A DNA stretch of 35,353 nucleotides, taken from the NCBI GenBank assembly GCA_022711115.1, contig JAKLFP010000003.1, positions 265,199-300,551 on the forward strand. The letters run 5' to 3'. Both the position numbers and the translations under genes were made by a program. Within the stretch, counting starts at the first letter, position 1; the number at the start of each line of letters is the position of its first letter. This document shows positions 9,813-20,100 of the stretch, piece after piece. The DNA comes from Candidatus Omnitrophota bacterium. Its GTDB lineage: Bacteria > Omnitrophota > Omnitrophia > Omnitrophales > Aquincolibacteriaceae. The notes under the pieces are model-generated. The model was not told where the DNA came from and ran no database searches. It saw only the letters and a program-made list of their open reading frames with translations.

Positions 9813-9842
9813 ATACTAACATACCCTATGGGGGTATGTCAA
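9813..9842 (-). promoter_or_regulatory. csoR-cus promoter with CsoR operator in the spacer
   Basis: On the minus strand TTGACA (9842-9837) and TAGTAT (9818-9813) are separated by 18 bp. The spacer is almost entirely the inverted repeat ACATACCC-N5-GGGTATGT (9819-9839), with perfect 8-bp arms. This GC-core, AT-flanked dyad resembles known CsoR operators, and its place between -35 and -10 would let a bound repressor block RNA polymerase directly. Confidence 0.85.
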
Positions 9843-9867
9843 TCACCGTATTTCTTTTTAAATCTAC

Positions 9868-9895
9868 TTGGATTTTAGAAAAGGAACGTTAAAAT
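9868..9895 (+). promoter_or_regulatory. Predicted tsaB promoter, possibly leaderless
   Basis: TTGGAT (9868-9873) and TAAAAT (9890-9895) are 16 bp apart. Transcription would begin within a base or two of the ATG at 9903. No Shine-Dalgarno lies at a normal distance; the nearest AAGG is about 18 bp upstream, inside the promoter. Confidence 0.5.
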
Positions 9896-9902
9896 ACCTT
9901 CC

Positions 9903-10595
9903 ATGACAAATCTACTTGCGATCGAAACTTCCGGCCCGGTTCTCAGCGTTGCGGTTAAAAAAGGTAAATGGAAAACACGCGAAATGACGCTCAAGGGATA
10001 CTTTCGCCATGCGGAAAATCTCCTTCCGTTAATCGATAAGCTGCTAAAGAAGGAAAGGCTCAAAATCCATCAGGTCTCCGCCTTTTTGATCGGCCGTGGC
10101 CCGGGCTCGTTCACAGGATTACGCGTCGGTTTTGCCACGTTAAAAGGGCTGATCGCCGTTGATCCAAAGCCATGTTTTGGCGCCTTCTCCATGGATCTTA
10201 TCGCCGGCAACATCCCGGTTTGCAAAACCGGAGAACTCCATGTATGTTTAGATGCGAAACGTGGTAAACTTTATTCTCGTTCCTACCGTTATCTTGAAAA
10301 GATATGGAAACCTCGCGGCACGGTTGCGGTAGGTTTTCTCGAGGAAATCATCGAGCGCGCCGCAAAAGGTTCCTGGATTGTCGGAGACGGTATCACGACG
10401 GACAAACTAGATATTTTAAAACAATCGAAAAAGAAATTCTGTCTTTTACCTGAAAAATCTTGGTACCCGAAAGCTTCGACGTTGATTGAATGGTTTGGGA
10501 CCAAGGATCCGAGGCTCAAAGCACTTACCAGGCCGAAAGAATTATTACCGTTTTATTTAAGAAGTTCCGAAGCTGAAGAAAGGCTGCGAAAGTAA
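9903..10595 (+). CDS. tsaB: tRNA threonylcarbamoyladenosine biosynthesis protein TsaB
   Basis: The 230-residue protein starts with the ASKHA-fold opening LLAIETSGPVLSVAV. It has the TsaB signature GRGPGSFTGLRVG near residues 64-76. TsaB pairs with TsaD and TsaE to attach threonylcarbamoyl to A37 of ANN-decoding tRNAs. No tsaD or tsaE is in the window. Length is normal. It is the first gene of the plus-strand housekeeping run and is followed after one base by alr. It diverges from the copper operon across an 80-bp (about 110 bp ATG to ATG) intergenic region. Confidence 0.94.
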   Translation: MTNLLAIETSGPVLSVAVKKGKWKTREMTLKGYFRHAENLLPLIDKLLKKERLKIHQVSAFLIGRGPGSFTGLRVGFATLKGLIAVDPKPCFGAFSMDLIAGNIPVCKTGELHVCLDAKRGKLYSRSYRYLEKIWKPRGTVAVGFLEEIIERAAKGSWIVGDGITTDKLDILKQSKKKFCLLPEKSWYPKASTLIEWFGTKDPRLKALTRPKELLPFYLRSSEAEERLRK

Positions 10596-10596
10596 A

Positions 10597-11733
10597 ATGA
10601 CCGAACTGGTCACCCAGCATTCATCCAAGATTCAGCATGGTTCATGGATCGAACTCCGGACGAACCATCTTCTTGAAAATCTTCAAACGCTTCGGAATCA
10701 TTCCAGACAAACGGAGGTACTTGCCGTTATCAAAGCCAATGCCTACGGCCACGGCCTTTCGGAGATTGCCAATGCCCTTGCCGGCAAAGTCACTTATTTT
10801 GGCGTCGCCACTTTGCGGGAAGCCCTTGAACTCAAGGAAAATCACCCCCAAACTCCGGTGTTTCTCTTCGGTCATCTTTTAGCCCATGAAATTCCGGCCG
10901 CTTTGCTGGGCGGTATTACGTTAAGTGTTTCAAGTTTTGAAAAAGCAAAAGAGATATCAGAGCTATCCAAAGGCCTTGGCCGAAAAACACCGGTTCACGT
11001 CAAAATCGACACGGGCATGGGCCGTATGGGAATTCCGATCCGGGAAGCCCTTCCCGCGATCGAGCAAATGACTTCCATGAAGGGAATTTTGATGGACGGC
11101 ATTTATATGCACTTTCCAACAGCGGAAAAGGAAGATGCCTTCCGGGAAACTCAAGTCCGCGAATTCGGACTTTTGCTTCAAACGCTTGAGCAAAAAGGGA
11201 TCATCTTCCGCTACCGCCATATCTCCAACAGCGCCGCTTCACTAACCTTAAAAACACCCATCGTCAATATGATCCGCCCTGGATTGACCCTCTACGGCAT
11301 TTACCCGGATGAGGGATTGAAAGAAACCGCTGTTTTCCAGCCTGTCCTTTCGGTTAAAAGCCGCATCCTTCTTGTCAAAAAAATAAATACCGGTGAAACT
11401 GTCGGTTACGGTCGTGAATTCACGGCCAAAACTCCCACAATCGTAGCCACGATTCCGTTTGGATACAGTCATGGTTATCCGTACGCGGCATGGAAAAAGG
11501 CTTCGGTGCTTTATCAGGGAAAACGCTATGCCTTGGCCGGTAAAGTTTCCATGGATTACATCACCATTAATTTTGGAAACACGCCCGTCAAGGAAGGTGA
11601 TGTTGTCACGCTGATGGGTGAAGATCAAGGCGACCGGATCACGGCGGAAGATATCGCTCATTGGGCTGGCACAATCCCCTATGAGATTGTCACGCGTTTG
11701 AACAGTCATCTGCCACGTCTTGTCACGCAATAA
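10597..11733 (+). CDS. alr: Alanine racemase
   Basis: The 378-residue protein is a complete fold-type III PLP enzyme. The PLP lysine lies in VIKANAYGHG, and the opposite catalytic tyrosine in the segment TVGYGREF. The C-terminal beta domain ends with MDYITINF and EIVTRLNSHLPR. It interconverts L- and D-alanine for peptidoglycan, indicating a walled cell. The start codon is one base after the tsaB stop, so the pair is co-transcribed. Confidence 0.95.
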   Translation: MTELVTQHSSKIQHGSWIELRTNHLLENLQTLRNHSRQTEVLAVIKANAYGHGLSEIANALAGKVTYFGVATLREALELKENHPQTPVFLFGHLLAHEIPAALLGGITLSVSSFEKAKEISELSKGLGRKTPVHVKIDTGMGRMGIPIREALPAIEQMTSMKGILMDGIYMHFPTAEKEDAFRETQVREFGLLLQTLEQKGIIFRYRHISNSAASLTLKTPIVNMIRPGLTLYGIYPDEGLKETAVFQPVLSVKSRILLVKKINTGETVGYGREFTAKTPTIVATIPFGYSHGYPYAAWKKASVLYQGKRYALAGKVSMDYITINFGNTPVKEGDVVTLMGEDQGDRITAEDIAHWAGTIPYEIVTRLNSHLPRLVTQ

Positions 11734-11770
11734 TTCACAAGCCGTCACCCGGCATACGAAGAGGTGAAAC

Positions 11771-12325
11771 GTGATCCAATTTAAAATAAGACATATTCCG
11801 GAAGTTACTTCCACAAATACGGTTGCTTTAGAAGAAGCGAAACAAGGTGCGGAAGAAGGTCTTGTGATTTTGACCGACTATCAAACCGAAGGCCGCGGAA
11901 AGCCCGGGAATTCATGGGTTTCACCCAAAACAAAAAATCTCTTGGTTTCGATCCTTCTGCGCCCTCCCTTGTCTCCGGCCCAGGCTCCGCTTTTGACCCA
12001 GGTGGCTTGTCGTGCTGTTGCGAAAATTTTAAAGGAAAAATATGATATCGAGTCGGAATTCAAAAAACCGAACGATGTCATGGTGGATTCTAAAAAAATA
12101 TGCGGGATCTTGGTGGAAGCCGCCACAACCGCCTCAAAAGTTGAGGCTGTGGTCATCGGTATCGGATTAAATGTCAATGCTACACAGAAAGACCTGCCGC
12201 CTGAAGGAATTTCAATGACTCTTATTTCCGGAAGGACGTATAATAAAATAAAGTTGCTGTCCAATATTTTGGATGAATTGGCTTTGAGGCTTCAGGAGCT
12301 TTACAAGACCGGCATGATTAAATAA
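11771..12325 (+). CDS. birA: Biotin--[acetyl-CoA-carboxylase] ligase, catalytic domain only
   Basis: This 184-residue protein matches the catalytic BPL/LplA domain. It has an EVTSTNTVALE start, a biotinyl-AMP loop TEGRGKPGNSWVSP (a GRG-type loop with Pro/Asn replacing the usual Arg residues), KPNDVMVDSKKICGILVE, and VVIGIGLNVN. The N-terminal helix-turn-helix of E. coli BirA is absent, so it should biotinylate carboxyl carrier protein without acting as a repressor. The start is GTG with GAGG 6 bp upstream. The length suggests the small C-terminal SH3-like domain is also missing or very short. Confidence 0.9.
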   Translation: MIQFKIRHIPEVTSTNTVALEEAKQGAEEGLVILTDYQTEGRGKPGNSWVSPKTKNLLVSILLRPPLSPAQAPLLTQVACRAVAKILKEKYDIESEFKKPNDVMVDSKKICGILVEAATTASKVEAVVIGIGLNVNATQKDLPPEGISMTLISGRTYNKIKLLSNILDELALRLQELYKTGMIK

Positions 12326-12377
12326 ATATTGTTTTATATTATGTAAATTACCTAATCATAAGTATACAGGCTGAAAA

Positions 12378-13133
12378 ATGATCAAAAGACTCTTTGCAAT
12401 TGATATCGGAAATACGGCTGCAACCACTGGTTTTTATGAAGCTGGTCGCCTAAAAAGCTTTAAATCTATAGCTTATAACGATATCCCAAAATATGCTAAA
12501 AAATACTATAAAAGTGGTAGAAAAAACTATATTGACATCATCATAAGCTCCGTAAACCCAAAAATAACAGCTTTTTTAAGAAAAAAAATTAATAAAATAA
12601 AAGATCTTCGCCTATGGATAGTTGGAGAGAATTTGCCTATAAAAATACGTCATAAATATAATAATTGCAATAGTTTAGGGATTGACAGGAAGGTCAATAT
12701 CTACGGGGCCGTTAAAATGTACCGGCTCCCCATCCTCGTAATCGACTATGGAACGGCCATTACTTGCGATTATATTGACGCTAAAGGCATTTTTAGAGGA
12801 GGAATGATCATTCCTGGCCCTGAGACTGCTTTCCGCGCCCTAGGGCAAAAAGCAGCCCTCCTCCCTAAGAAGCTTGCCCTTCCCAAAAAGGCTAAATCCC
12901 TTCTTGGGCGTAGCACCCAAGATTGCATGGAAGCAGGGATCCTTTTGGGCTATGCTGCTATGACAGATGAGCTTATCCAGAGGTTCAAGCAGCGTTACAG
13001 CAAGCGGCTGAGGGTCCTTGCTACAGGTGGTTTTGCTGAAGTTATCCATCCTTACACCAGGAATATCCAAATCGTCGATCCCAGGCATTCCGTCAAGTCC
13101 CTTCTAGCCCTCTTTCGTGAGAATCACCCCTGA
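12378..13133 (+). CDS. coaX: Type III pantothenate kinase
   Basis: The 251-residue protein shows the type III PanK motifs: FAIDIGNT at the start (phosphate 1), NSLGIDRKVNIYGAV, VIDYGTAITCDYID (phosphate 2) and GGMIIPGPETAFRAL. It phosphorylates pantothenate in the first committed step of CoA synthesis. ATG 12378 has AGG 7 bp upstream. The first 320 bp or so are visibly AT-rich (many Lys/Ile/Tyr codons ending in A or T), while the rest resembles its neighbours. That may reflect recombination or weak constraint. It closes the tsaB-alr-birA-coaX run, a common bacterial neighbourhood. Confidence 0.93.
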   Translation: MIKRLFAIDIGNTAATTGFYEAGRLKSFKSIAYNDIPKYAKKYYKSGRKNYIDIIISSVNPKITAFLRKKINKIKDLRLWIVGENLPIKIRHKYNNCNSLGIDRKVNIYGAVKMYRLPILVIDYGTAITCDYIDAKGIFRGGMIIPGPETAFRALGQKAALLPKKLALPKKAKSLLGRSTQDCMEAGILLGYAAMTDELIQRFKQRYSKRLRVLATGGFAEVIHPYTRNIQIVDPRHSVKSLLALFRENHP

Positions 13134-13185
13134 CACCTGGAGTTCGAAAAGTCAGGCTTTGGAATTAAAAAATCAAAATTCAGAC

Positions 13186-13195
<10 letters not shown>
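13129..13195. other. Inverted repeats after coaX
   Basis: CCTGAC (13129-13134) pairs with GTCAGG (13151-13156). Farther on AAAAAATCAA (13167-13176) pairs perfectly with TTGATTTTTT (13186-13195). The second one resembles a terminator for coaX, but its right arm also contains the -35 of the next promoter. Confidence 0.4.
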
Positions 13196-14988
<1,793 letters not shown>

Positions 14989-14994
14989 TGACGG

Positions 14995-15060
14995 CATCCT
15001 TTACGGAATGAAATGAACGTAAAGGATGAGCCGGAATTAACCCCGCAAAGCGGGGTTAAT
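14995..15060 (+). other. Two tandem perfect hairpins between groEL1 and groES
   Basis: CATCCTTTACG (14995-15005) pairs with CGTAAAGGATG (15018-15028), 11 bp. ATTAACCCCGC (15036-15046) then pairs with GCGGGGTTAAT (15050-15060), 11 bp with an AAA loop. No T-run follows, so these are not standard terminators. They look more like an mRNA processing or stability barrier, or a leaky attenuator, between the two genes. Confidence 0.65.
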
Positions 15061-15098
15061 GAACCCATCAATAAATAAAATATAAGGAGACAAAAAAA

Positions 15099-15392
15099 AT
15101 GAAAGTTAGACCTTTAGCAGACAGAGTACTTGTGGAAATCCTCGAAGCTGAGGAAAAAACCAAAGGCGGCATCATTCTTCCGGATACCGCGAAAGAAGAA
15201 AAAACCGAAGGCAAGGTCATTGCCGTCGGCGCGGGAAAAACGCTTGAATCCGGAAAAGTCCAGCCGCTTGAACTGAAAAAAGGCGATCGCGTGCTTTTCG
15301 GCAAATATGCCGGCGACGACATCGTGATCGACGGCATCAAACACAAGATCCTCAAAGAAAGCGAAATCCTCGCTGTCTACGAGAAGGAGTAA
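15099..15392 (+). CDS. groES: Co-chaperonin GroES
   Basis: The 97-residue protein is a standard Gro[17 protein letters not shown] at the start, a mobile-loop region with [14 protein letters not shown], and [16 protein letters not shown]. It caps the GroEL ring. AAGGAG lies 9 bp before ATG. It sits between two groEL genes, 110 bp after the first and 4 bp before the second. No CIRCE or clear promoter is seen directly upstream, so transcription probably comes from the groEL1 promoter. Confidence 0.97.
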   Translation: MKVRPLADRVLVEILEAEEKTKGGIILPDTAKEEKTEGKVIAVGAGKTLESGKVQPLELKKGDRVLFGKYAGDDIVIDGIKHKILKESEILAVYEKE

Positions 15393-15396
15393 TCCC

Positions 15397-17025
15397 ATGG
15401 CAAAACAAATCTCTTATTCAGAAGACGCGCGCCAGCGAATCAAGCGCGGCGTCGACATTCTTGCAAGAGCGGTCAGTGTCACGCTCGGGCCCCGCGGCCG
15501 CAATGTGGTGATCGATCGCAAATTCGGCGCGCCGCTCGTCACCAAAGACGGCGTCACGGTCGCCAAAGAAGTGGACCTGAAAGACCCGTATGAGAATATG
15601 GGCGCCCAGATGGTCCGTGAAGTTGCGGAAAAGACATCGGACAACGCAGGCGACGGTACCACGACCGCCACGGTCCTGGCACAATCAATCGTTTCCGAAG
15701 GTTTGAAGAACGTTACGGCTGGCGCGAATCCGATGGCTCTGAAACGCGGTATCGACAAAGCCTCCGCAAAGATCGTCGAAGCGGTGAAGAAACTCTCTAA
15801 AGCCATAAAAGGCAAAGAAGACATCAAAGCCGTTGGCGCGATCAGCGCGAATAATGACGAAGCCATCGGCCAGCTTTTGGCGGATGCTTTGGAAAAAGTC
15901 GGCAAAGAAGGCGTGATCACGGTGGAAGAGGCCAAAGGTCTCAAAACCGAACTTGACGTCGTGGAAGGCATGCAGTTCGACCGCGGCTATACGTCCCCTT
16001 ATTTTGTCACGGATACCGAACGGATGGAAGTCGTTCTCAAAGAACCCTACATTCTTCTTTACGAGAAAAAGATCTCGACCGTGAAGGATATGGTGCCTGT
16101 GCTCGAAAAAGTGGCACGCCTCGGCAAACCGCTTCTCATCATTTCCGAAGATATCGAAGGCGAAGCGTTGGCGACCCTCGTGGTTAACAAAATCCGCGGG
16201 GTGCTTCAGGTCGCGGCTGTTAAAGCTCCTGGTTTCGGGGATCGCCGGAAAGCCATGATGGAAGATGTTGCCATCCTGACCAAGGGGAAATTCATTTCCG
16301 AAGATCTTGGCATCAAATTGGAAAATATCGAACTCGACATGCTCGGCACGGCCCAGCGTGTGGTGATCGATAAGGACAATACCACGATCGTCGGCGGTGC
16401 GGGTTCTCAAAAGGATATCAAGGCCCGCTGTGAACAGATCAAGTCGCAAATCGAGAAATCCGATTCCGACTATGACAAAGAAAAACTCCAGGAACGTCTC
16501 GCGAAACTTTCCGGCGGCGTGGCCGTTGTCAAAGTCGGCGCGGCGACCGAAATCGAGATGAAAGAAATGAAGGCGCGTATTGAAGACGCGTTGCACGCGA
16601 CCCGTGCCGCCATCGAAGAAGGGATCGTCCCCGGAGGCGGTGTCGCGCTTCTGAGATCGATCTCCGCTTTGGAGGATATGAAACTGACGGGCGATGAAGC
16701 CACCGGTGCTCAGATTGTGCGCCGCGCGCTTCAAGAACCTGCCCGCAAAATCGCCCACAACGCCGGCGCGGACGGTTCGGTCGTTGTGAAAAAAATCCTC
16801 GAAGGCAAAGGCTCTTTCGGATTCAACGCTCAAAACTGCGAATTCAGTGACCTGGTCGAAGACAAGGTCATTGATCCGACCAAGGTGGTCCGCATTGCAG
16901 TGGAGAATGCCTGCAGCATCGCGGGGCTTATCCTTACCACGGAATGCGTGGTCGCAGAAAAGAAAAAAGAAGTGAAGGAAGAGGATAAGAAGAAATCCTC
17001 GAATTATTCCGGCAGTATCGAATAA
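15397..17025 (+). CDS. groEL: Chaperonin GroEL, copy 2 (charged tail, no GGM)
   Basis: The 542-residue protein is a complete Hsp60 with [34 protein letters not shown] and [23 protein letters not shown], so the ATPase residues are kept. Its C-terminus is Lys/Glu-rich ([17 protein letters not shown]) instead of Gly-Gly-Met. The GGM tail lines the folding cavity in GroEL, so this copy may have different or specialised substrates. Its Shine-Dalgarno (AAGGAG) overlaps the groES stop, giving tight coupling with groES. Confidence 0.96.
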   Translation: MAKQISYSEDARQRIKRGVDILARAVSVTLGPRGRNVVIDRKFGAPLVTKDGVTVAKEVDLKDPYENMGAQMVREVAEKTSDNAGDGTTTATVLAQSIVSEGLKNVTAGANPMALKRGIDKASAKIVEAVKKLSKAIKGKEDIKAVGAISANNDEAIGQLLADALEKVGKEGVITVEEAKGLKTELDVVEGMQFDRGYTSPYFVTDTERMEVVLKEPYILLYEKKISTVKDMVPVLEKVARLGKPLLIISEDIEGEALATLVVNKIRGVLQVAAVKAPGFGDRRKAMMEDVAILTKGKFISEDLGIKLENIELDMLGTAQRVVIDKDNTTIVGGAGSQKDIKARCEQIKSQIEKSDSDYDKEKLQERLAKLSGGVAVVKVGAATEIEMKEMKARIEDALHATRAAIEEGIVPGGGVALLRSISALEDMKLTGDEATGAQIVRRALQEPARKIAHNAGADGSVVVKKILEGKGSFGFNAQNCEFSDLVEDKVIDPTKVVRIAVENACSIAGLILTTECVVAEKKKEVKEEDKKKSSNYSGSIE

Positions 17026-17036
17026 GCTTTTTAGTT

Positions 17037-17086
17037 AACACCCGGTGTTAAGCCTCGTGTGGGGACGAGACAGAACACCGGGTGTT
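17037..17086 (+). terminator. Long hairpin after groEL2
   Basis: AACACCCGGTGTT (17037-17049) and AACACCGGGTGTT (17074-17086) are a perfect 13-bp inverted repeat. A nested CTCGT/ACGAG hairpin lies inside. The following T-run is short (CGTTTG), so it may act together with the next hairpin. Confidence 0.7.
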
Positions 17087-17096
17087 CGTTTGCCTA

Positions 17097-17132
17097 AAAA
17101 GGGACAGGCCGTTTATTTCGCCTGTCCCTTTT
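17097..17132. terminator. Bidirectional terminator with GGGACAGGC stem
   Basis: AAAAGGGACAGGC (17097-17109) pairs with GCCTGTCCCTTTT (17120-17132). T-runs appear on both strands, so it can end both the groE transcript (+) and the large secreted-protein transcript (-), whose stop is at 17166. The GGGACAG stem recurs at 22.5, 25.35 and 29.57 kb. Confidence 0.85.
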
Positions 17133-17165
17133 ATTTCTAACCCTCTTTTTTTACAGCAAAGCGTA

Positions 17166-20100
17166 TTATCGCGTCAGTTCTGGCATGATCTCCCGGAAAA
17201 GGACCGTCCCCGTCCCAGAACCGGCTACGCCATGGTTGGCCTGAGTCAGACTTAGTCCTTCTTGCGAGGTATGTGTCTCAGAAGACGCGGAAATGCTTGA
17301 CGTCTGCACTTGTCGGCCCTTCGCCTGAGTCTTCCCGGACACAACCTTTTTGGATTGCTTGGAATCGTCGGAAAACAAACTGCTTCGGGTTTTTCCCTTA
17401 GAGTCTTCCTCATCCGAGATTAGCACTTCATGACGTCTTGAGAAACCCTCGGTCGCGAAGATCTCACGCGGTATATTTTTCATCTGTTTTTTGAGTGAAA
17501 CAGCCGCCTGAGGTAAATCCTGGATCTTTTGAGAGCTCCCAACCGCTGGATTTTCGAAAAACTGCTCAGCCCCCGTGGCAATATTTTTGATGGTCATCGT
17601 GGCAATCAGCAAACTATCTGAAGTGTACGTGAAATGGTACCGGAGACCATCAAGATCAAACATGGTGATATTCCGGTTTGAGTCCATTTGCACGGGAGAA
17701 TGCCCCACCGGCACCCCATCGCGATAAATCGGTATTTGGTTATCTTCGGAATTGAATGCGAGGATTTCCATCAGCAAAAGCATGGTCCTCAATCCGATGA
17801 ACGAACCTTCCTTGGCCTTTGAAACCCAGAGCTCCCAATTAGCTTTCATCTCCAGCATCATAAAAGCTCCAAATTCAGCCATGTTTTCACTCCAGTATGT
17901 GCTTGCGTAGGCCGTTGGTCTATCTTGCGCATTGCCCAAATTAAAGAGCGCTTCTTGCATCCATAGTTTTTGAGACAAAAACTCCGGCCTATAAAGCTTA
18001 TAACTATGCCACAGCTCATGAAAAAAAATATATTTGCTATCACTCGTCCAAATCATTCCGAAGTGGCGGCCTATCTCATTAAAATTTCCACGTGAATACG
18101 GCCATAAAATAATATTCACCAAGTGCCCGGTCATAGCCACGGGAAGCTGCTCTAAATTCATCTGAACCCTTCGCACTTCTGCATCACCCGGAATACCCGC
18201 ATGGCTTTGTACAAGAACACCATAAGCTTTGAGAACATCCTTTTGCGCAGCGCTCAATCCAAGCAAGCGGGACACTTCATCAATCTGAGCAGGCGTTGAG
18301 GCTAAGACCGCTAACGTTGCACGAAAATCATGCCAGGCACTACTGTTAGAACCTTCATACAATTCATTTAACCGCGCTATCATATCGCTATGATCTCGGC
18401 AGCGGTTCAATAATGCTTCAAACACTGTTGTTCTCGCGGGGTTTTGAGAACCTAAGGGATACAGCCCGTCTAAAATACCCCCGACAACTCCGAGATATCT
18501 TGAAAAAACAGCCCTTTGTGTTGTTGCGTCAAAGTTAGGGAGCTGATCGACGCGAAAAAAATCAAAGAGACTCTCCAAAGATGGGGTAATTTCCAAAACA
18601 TCGTTCTTCTCCCAATTTTTCAAAATAATGTGTGCCATAATACTAAGCGCCGCGCCACGGATATAAGCGGTAACTTCAGCCACAACTGAATCTGTGGTAT
18701 AAGCATCACCCGCCACATAAAAATTGCGCGCATACCAGTTCATCGCTTGAGCGAAAACCTTCAGATCTTGCCAGGATAACGAATCATACCCCTCAAAAAA
18801 TTTTGCCTTCAGAAAAAAGACGTGGACATCACCATCTAAATACTTTAAAGAGTCGTCATCTCCAAGGGCTACAAGACCCGTCAAAGAATTGCCCTCCAAG
18901 TAAAACTCCACGAAACCTTTAGCGCCTGCAATGGAAGCAGAAAGCATTTTCTTCTGAAACGAACCGATCCGTTGTCCATTTTCATAGACATCACCATTGT
19001 CCCGGCCAAGATCAAAATGCAGGGTCCTGAGGATTGTTTGCCCTGTCGCTGGATCGATCACACGAACCTGGACATCCACTTCTTGGATGGGTGAAATCAC
19101 ATTCCCCTGGGCATCCCTCCATGTCGGAACATTTTGGGGACCAAGCGAAGGATTCGTGGTATAGCTCCCCATGAAACTTCCACCCGCATCATAAAACTTA
19201 GTAATAACCGAATCGCCCGCAACATTCGTGCGCACCAAGGCGACACCTCTCACCACTCCCGTGCCCAAAATACCTTGAGCCTGGGCCAACAGCTCTGGAG
19301 ACGCAGGGATTTCCCGTGCGACTTCCATTCCGTTGGCATCCCTCCATGTCGGAACATTTTGGGGACCAAGCGAAGGATTCGTGGTATAGCTCCCCATGAA
19401 ACTTCCACCCTCATCATAAAACTTAGTAATAACCGAATTGCCCGCAACATTCGTGCGCACCAAGGCGACACCTCTCGCCACTCCCGTGCCCAAAATACCT
19501 TGAGCCTGGGCCAGCAATTCGGGCGAAGCTTGAATCTCCCGCACTGCCTCAAGCTCTGCCACCTGGGTCAATAAATCGGCGAGGTTTTTGTATTGGACGG
19601 CGACGAGCCCGTCATGAATATCCGGCAGTTTGACCTTTGCTTCACTCCCAGTGATGCCTACAATTTCTGAGAGCTTTTTTCCTGCAGCATCCGTGCGAGT
19701 GATTACCGCAAGAATGATCTGATCAAGAGTCTGTTCACAGACCCCTTTCACCACACAATTAATCTGCACATGCATAACAAGATATTGAAACTGACTGTTC
19801 GCGGTCACATTCCCATTCGCATCTTTATCTATCACAATCTGGATGTGATATTGGTCGTCTGCCATGTTGGTGACCATGATATCCCGGGAAGTATTGATGC
19901 CCGTATCCGGACGGAAATAATCGATATGAACTTTAACAAACCGAACAATTCCGTCACTGAATTCATATTTAAAAGTGAGTTGCTTGAGAGGCAGTATTGT
20001 TCGCTCAGCGCATATATTACCGTCACACACCGGCGTCGGATCACCGTCATAGATCAGGACGGAATGAAGACGATCACCTTCATATCTTATCTCTACAAAA

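Noticed and set aside
15685-16833. Long 382-codon frame antisense to groEL2
   Set aside because: It is a shadow frame caused by the codon bias of the conserved chaperonin gene; it has no independent start signals or recognisable domain.
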